NCBI RefSeq assembly: GCF_013522725.1
Contig: NZ_JAAMRF010000008.1
Location: 248,001-312,000, forward strand
Direction: 5' to 3'
Length of the DNA stretch: 64,000 nt
Source of the DNA: Stutzerimonas azotifigens
Lineage (GTDB): Bacteria; Pseudomonadota; Gammaproteobacteria; Pseudomonadales; Pseudomonadaceae
Shown here: positions 62,241-64,000 of the stretch, one piece after another
How the letters are laid out: every line of letters begins with the position of its first letter
Position numbering within the stretch: the first letter of the stretch is position 1
Translations under genes and position numbers: made by a program
The notes under the pieces: generated by a model
Seen by the model: only the letters and a program-made list of their open reading frames with translations
Database searches by the model: none
Told to the model about the DNA's origin: nothing

Positions 62241-63464
62241 ATGCCCGCCGCCCTTTCCCACATCCGCGTCCTCGACTTGTCCCGCGTGCTCGCCGGGCCT
62301 TGGTGCGGGCAGATCCTCGCCGATCTTGGCGCCGAGGTGATCAAGGTCGAACGACCCGGTAGTGGCGATGACACCCGCCATTGGGGACCGCCGTTCCTAC
62401 AGGACGCCGACGGCCGGGAGACCCGAGAATCCGCTTATTTCCTCTCGGCCAACCGCAACAAGCAGTCGGTCACAATCGATTTCACCCGGCCCGAAGGCCA
62501 ACGCCTGATCCGCGAGCTCGCGGCCCAGTGCGACGTGGTGCTGGAGAATTTCAAGGTCGGTGGCCTGGCTGCTTACGGCCTCGACTACGCCTCGCTTAAA
62601 ACGGTCAATCCAAAGCTGGTGTACTGCTCGATCACCGGTTTCGGCCAGGATGGCCCTTACGCCCAGCGCGCCGGCTACGACTTCATGATCCAGGCGCTCG
62701 GTGGGCTGATGAGCCTGACCGGGCGTGGCGAGGGCGAGGAGGGGGCCGGGCCGGTGAAGGTCGGCGTGGCTCTGACCGACATCCTCACCGGCCTTTACGC
62801 CACCGTGGCGGTGCTGGCGGCACTCAATCACCGTGAGCAGAGCGGCATCGGCCAGCACATCGACATGGCTCTGCTCGACGTGCAGGTCGCCTGCCTGGCC
62901 AACCAGGCGATGAACTACCTGACCACCGGGGTGGCGCCCCGGCGCCTGGGCAATGCGCACCCTAACATCGTGCCCTATCAGGACTTCCCGACCGCCGACG
63001 GCGACCTGATCCTCACGATTGGCAACGATGGCCAGTTCCGCAAGTTCTGTGAGGTCGCCGGCAAGCCCGAGTGGGCCGAGGATCCGCGCTTCGCCACCAA
63101 CAAGGCGCGCGTGGCATACCGCGCCGAGCTGGTGCCGATGATTCGCCAGGTCACGGTGTTCCGCACCACGGCCGAGTGGGTCTCGGTGCTGGAGCAGGCC
63201 GGAGTGCCCTGTGGGCCGATCAATGACCTGGCCCAGGTGTTCGCCGACCCGCAGGTGCTGGCGCGGGGCCTGAGGGTCGAGGTCGAGCATCCGCTGGCCG
63301 GCACGGTGCCGCAGGTCGCAAGCCCGATCCGTCTCTCGGAAACGCCGGTGAGCTACCGCCAGGCGCCACCCCTGCTGGGCGAGCACACCGAGGGCGTGCT
63401 GCAGCGATTGCTCGGCCTGGATGTGGCGGCAATCGGTGCCTTGCGCGACGGCGGGGTGGTGTAG
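62241..63464 (+). CDS. CaiB/BaiF CoA-transferase, likely succinyl-CoA:glutarate CoA-transferase
   Basis: A 407-residue family III CoA-transferase. It shows RVLDLSRVLAGPWCGQILADLGAEVIKVERPGSGD (N terminus), FLSANRNKQSV, VLENFKVG, and catalytic Asp 180 in VALTDILTGLYA. Position after gcdH and behind gcdR matches P. aeruginosa PA0446 and the glutarate CoA-transferase that activates glutarate to glutaryl-CoA for GcdH. I started at MPAALSHIRVLDL (62241) with CGAGG upstream; the frame open to 62151 is REP-like repeat. The nested repeat before it may separate its transcript from gcdH. Confidence 0.9.
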   Translation: MPAALSHIRVLDLSRVLAGPWCGQILADLGAEVIKVERPGSGDDTRHWGPPFLQDADGRETRESAYFLSANRNKQSVTIDFTRPEGQRLIRELAAQCDVVLENFKVGGLAAYGLDYASLKTVNPKLVYCSITGFGQDGPYAQRAGYDFMIQALGGLMSLTGRGEGEEGAGPVKVGVALTDILTGLYATVAVLAALNHREQSGIGQHIDMALLDVQVACLANQAMNYLTTGVAPRRLGNAHPNIVPYQDFPTADGDLILTIGNDGQFRKFCEVAGKPEWAEDPRFATNKARVAYRAELVPMIRQVTVFRTTAEWVSVLEQAGVPCGPINDLAQVFADPQVLARGLRVEVEHPLAGTVPQVASPIRLSETPVSYRQAPPLLGEHTEGVLQRLLGLDVAAIGALRDGGVV

Positions 63465-63663
63465 CGGCAGCGGCGCCTTCTCCTCATCTGGCCTTTTGTC
63501 CCAAAGGCGAGGCGCGGTTCGAAAGTGCGCCCGGCCAACACTTTCGCGTTGCCAGGCCGGCACGAACGGCTTCCTCGGACCTTGCAGTCTGCTGCAATGG
63601 GCTGAACTCTGGAGGCCATTGACCATTCTCATGTGCATATCGTCATCTCGATGGACATTGCAC
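63465..63663. other. Intergenic region between the CoA-transferase gene and lemA
   Basis: 199 bases. I see no convincing hairpin terminator or operator. It must hold the promoter for the LemA-like gene unless that gene is read through from upstream. Confidence 0.4.
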
Positions 63664-64000
63664 ATGCCTACGCAACGTTACCGACTCGGCGGCCAGCTGG
63701 TCGCCCTCATCCTCATGGCCTTGATGCTCGGTGGTTGCGGAATCAACAACATTCCGCGCTACGACGAGCAGGTCAAATCGGCCTGGTCGCAGGTGGAAAA
63801 CCAATACCAGCGCCGCGCCGACCTCATCCCCAATCTGGTGGAAACCGTCAAGGGCTTCGCTCAGCAGGAGCAGGAAACCCTGACGGCGGTGATCGAAGCG
63901 CGGTCGCGGGCGACCTCCATCCAGGTCGACGCCGCCACGCTGGACGATCCGCAGCAACTGCAACGCTTCCAGGAGGCGCAGAACCAGCTGACCGGCGCAT
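63664..64000 (+). CDS. LemA-family lipoprotein, N-terminal part (cut by window end)
   Basis: 112 residues visible, the frame open at the right edge. A lipoprotein signal peptide ends in LMLGGC (lipidated Cys about 25), followed by the start of a LemA domain: NNIPRYDEQVKSAWSQVENQYQRRADLIPNLVETVKGFAQQEQETL. LemA proteins are small helical membrane-attached proteins of unclear role, often encoded with a TPM-domain protein. The ribosome site is weak; a TTG at 63658 is a possible alternative start. The downstream partner genes are outside the window. Confidence 0.85.
   Translation, partial: MPTQRYRLGGQLVALILMALMLGGCGINNIPRYDEQVKSAWSQVENQYQRRADLIPNLVETVKGFAQQEQETLTAVIEARSRATSIQVDAATLDDPQQLQRFQEAQNQLTGA

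Noticed and set aside
1-64000. CRISPR arrays, tRNA/rRNA genes, IS elements, prophage or toxin-antitoxin pairs
   Set aside because: No regularly spaced repeats, cloverleaf-like segments, transposase or integrase motifs, or small paired toxin/antitoxin frames were found on reading both strands.

Overview
The window is GC-rich DNA from a gammaproteobacterium. Gene content and order point to Pseudomonas sensu lato, most likely the Stutzerimonas (P. stutzeri) group. The main reason is the run pstS-pstC-pstA-pstB-phoU, receiver protein, phoR/phoB, ubiA-ubiC, glcC, glcDEFG, rubredoxin, rubredoxin reductase, HU. This matches, from memory, the PA5348-PA5369 neighbourhood of P. aeruginosa. I see no rRNA, tRNA, CRISPR array, IS element or prophage, and no clear frameshift. 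The first gene (SpmAB-like) and the last (LemA-like) are cut by the window edges.

Layout. 1-11.1 kb: carboxylate uptake. It holds a tripartite tricarboxylate transporter (tctCBA plus an AbrB-type membrane protein), the divergent two-component system tctDE, then a TAXI-type TRAP transporter (receptor and fused permease). 11.0-12.7 kb: a Na/Pi-cotransporter-like protein with a PhoU-like tail. 12.9-21.8 kb: recC-recB-recD, with recB and recD separated by a REP pair. 22.0-24.7 kb: an AEC transporter, a diguanylate cyclase and a YciA-like thioesterase. 24.9-39.4 kb: the phosphate regulon. pstS and pstCAB-phoU each have a Pho box and are separated by a strong terminator. A receiver protein, an M23-fold protein, a second diguanylate cyclase and a CNNM/CorC-like protein follow, then phoR and phoB on the minus strand with their own Pho box. 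39.5-46.3 kb: an accessory catabolic cassette (IclR regulator, DgoK, DgoA, a second TctCBA, an SDR and an HbpS/GlcG-like protein) inserted between phoB and ubiA. 46.3-57.3 kb: ubiCA (minus strand), glcC, and glcDEFG-glcB-glcA for glycolate use, with two identical palindromes flanking the glcC/glcD intergenic region. 57.4-59.8 kb: rubredoxin, its reductase, HU and an SCP2-like protein. 59.8-63.5 kb: gcdR, gcdH and gcdG for glutaryl-CoA breakdown. 63.7 kb to the end: LemA-like lipoprotein.

How the parts fit. The window is largely core chromosome devoted to uptake and oxidation of small organic acids (tricarboxylates, unidentified TAXI substrates, glycolate, glutarate, probably a sugar acid) and to phosphate scavenging. 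Several uptake genes carry A-rich CA motifs next to the ribosome binding site, as expected for Hfq/Crc catabolite repression in Pseudomonas. The least ordinary segment is the IclR-Dgo-TTT-SDR-HbpS cassette. It appears to feed 2-keto-3-deoxygalactonate into pyruvate and glyceraldehyde-3-phosphate, but carries no dehydratase, so its real substrate is open. Other notable signals are repeat hairpins in both spacers around pstB, a REP element that supplies the last codons of gcdR, and a nested inverted repeat between gcdH and gcdG. I did not find a convincing wholly new defence or mobile system.
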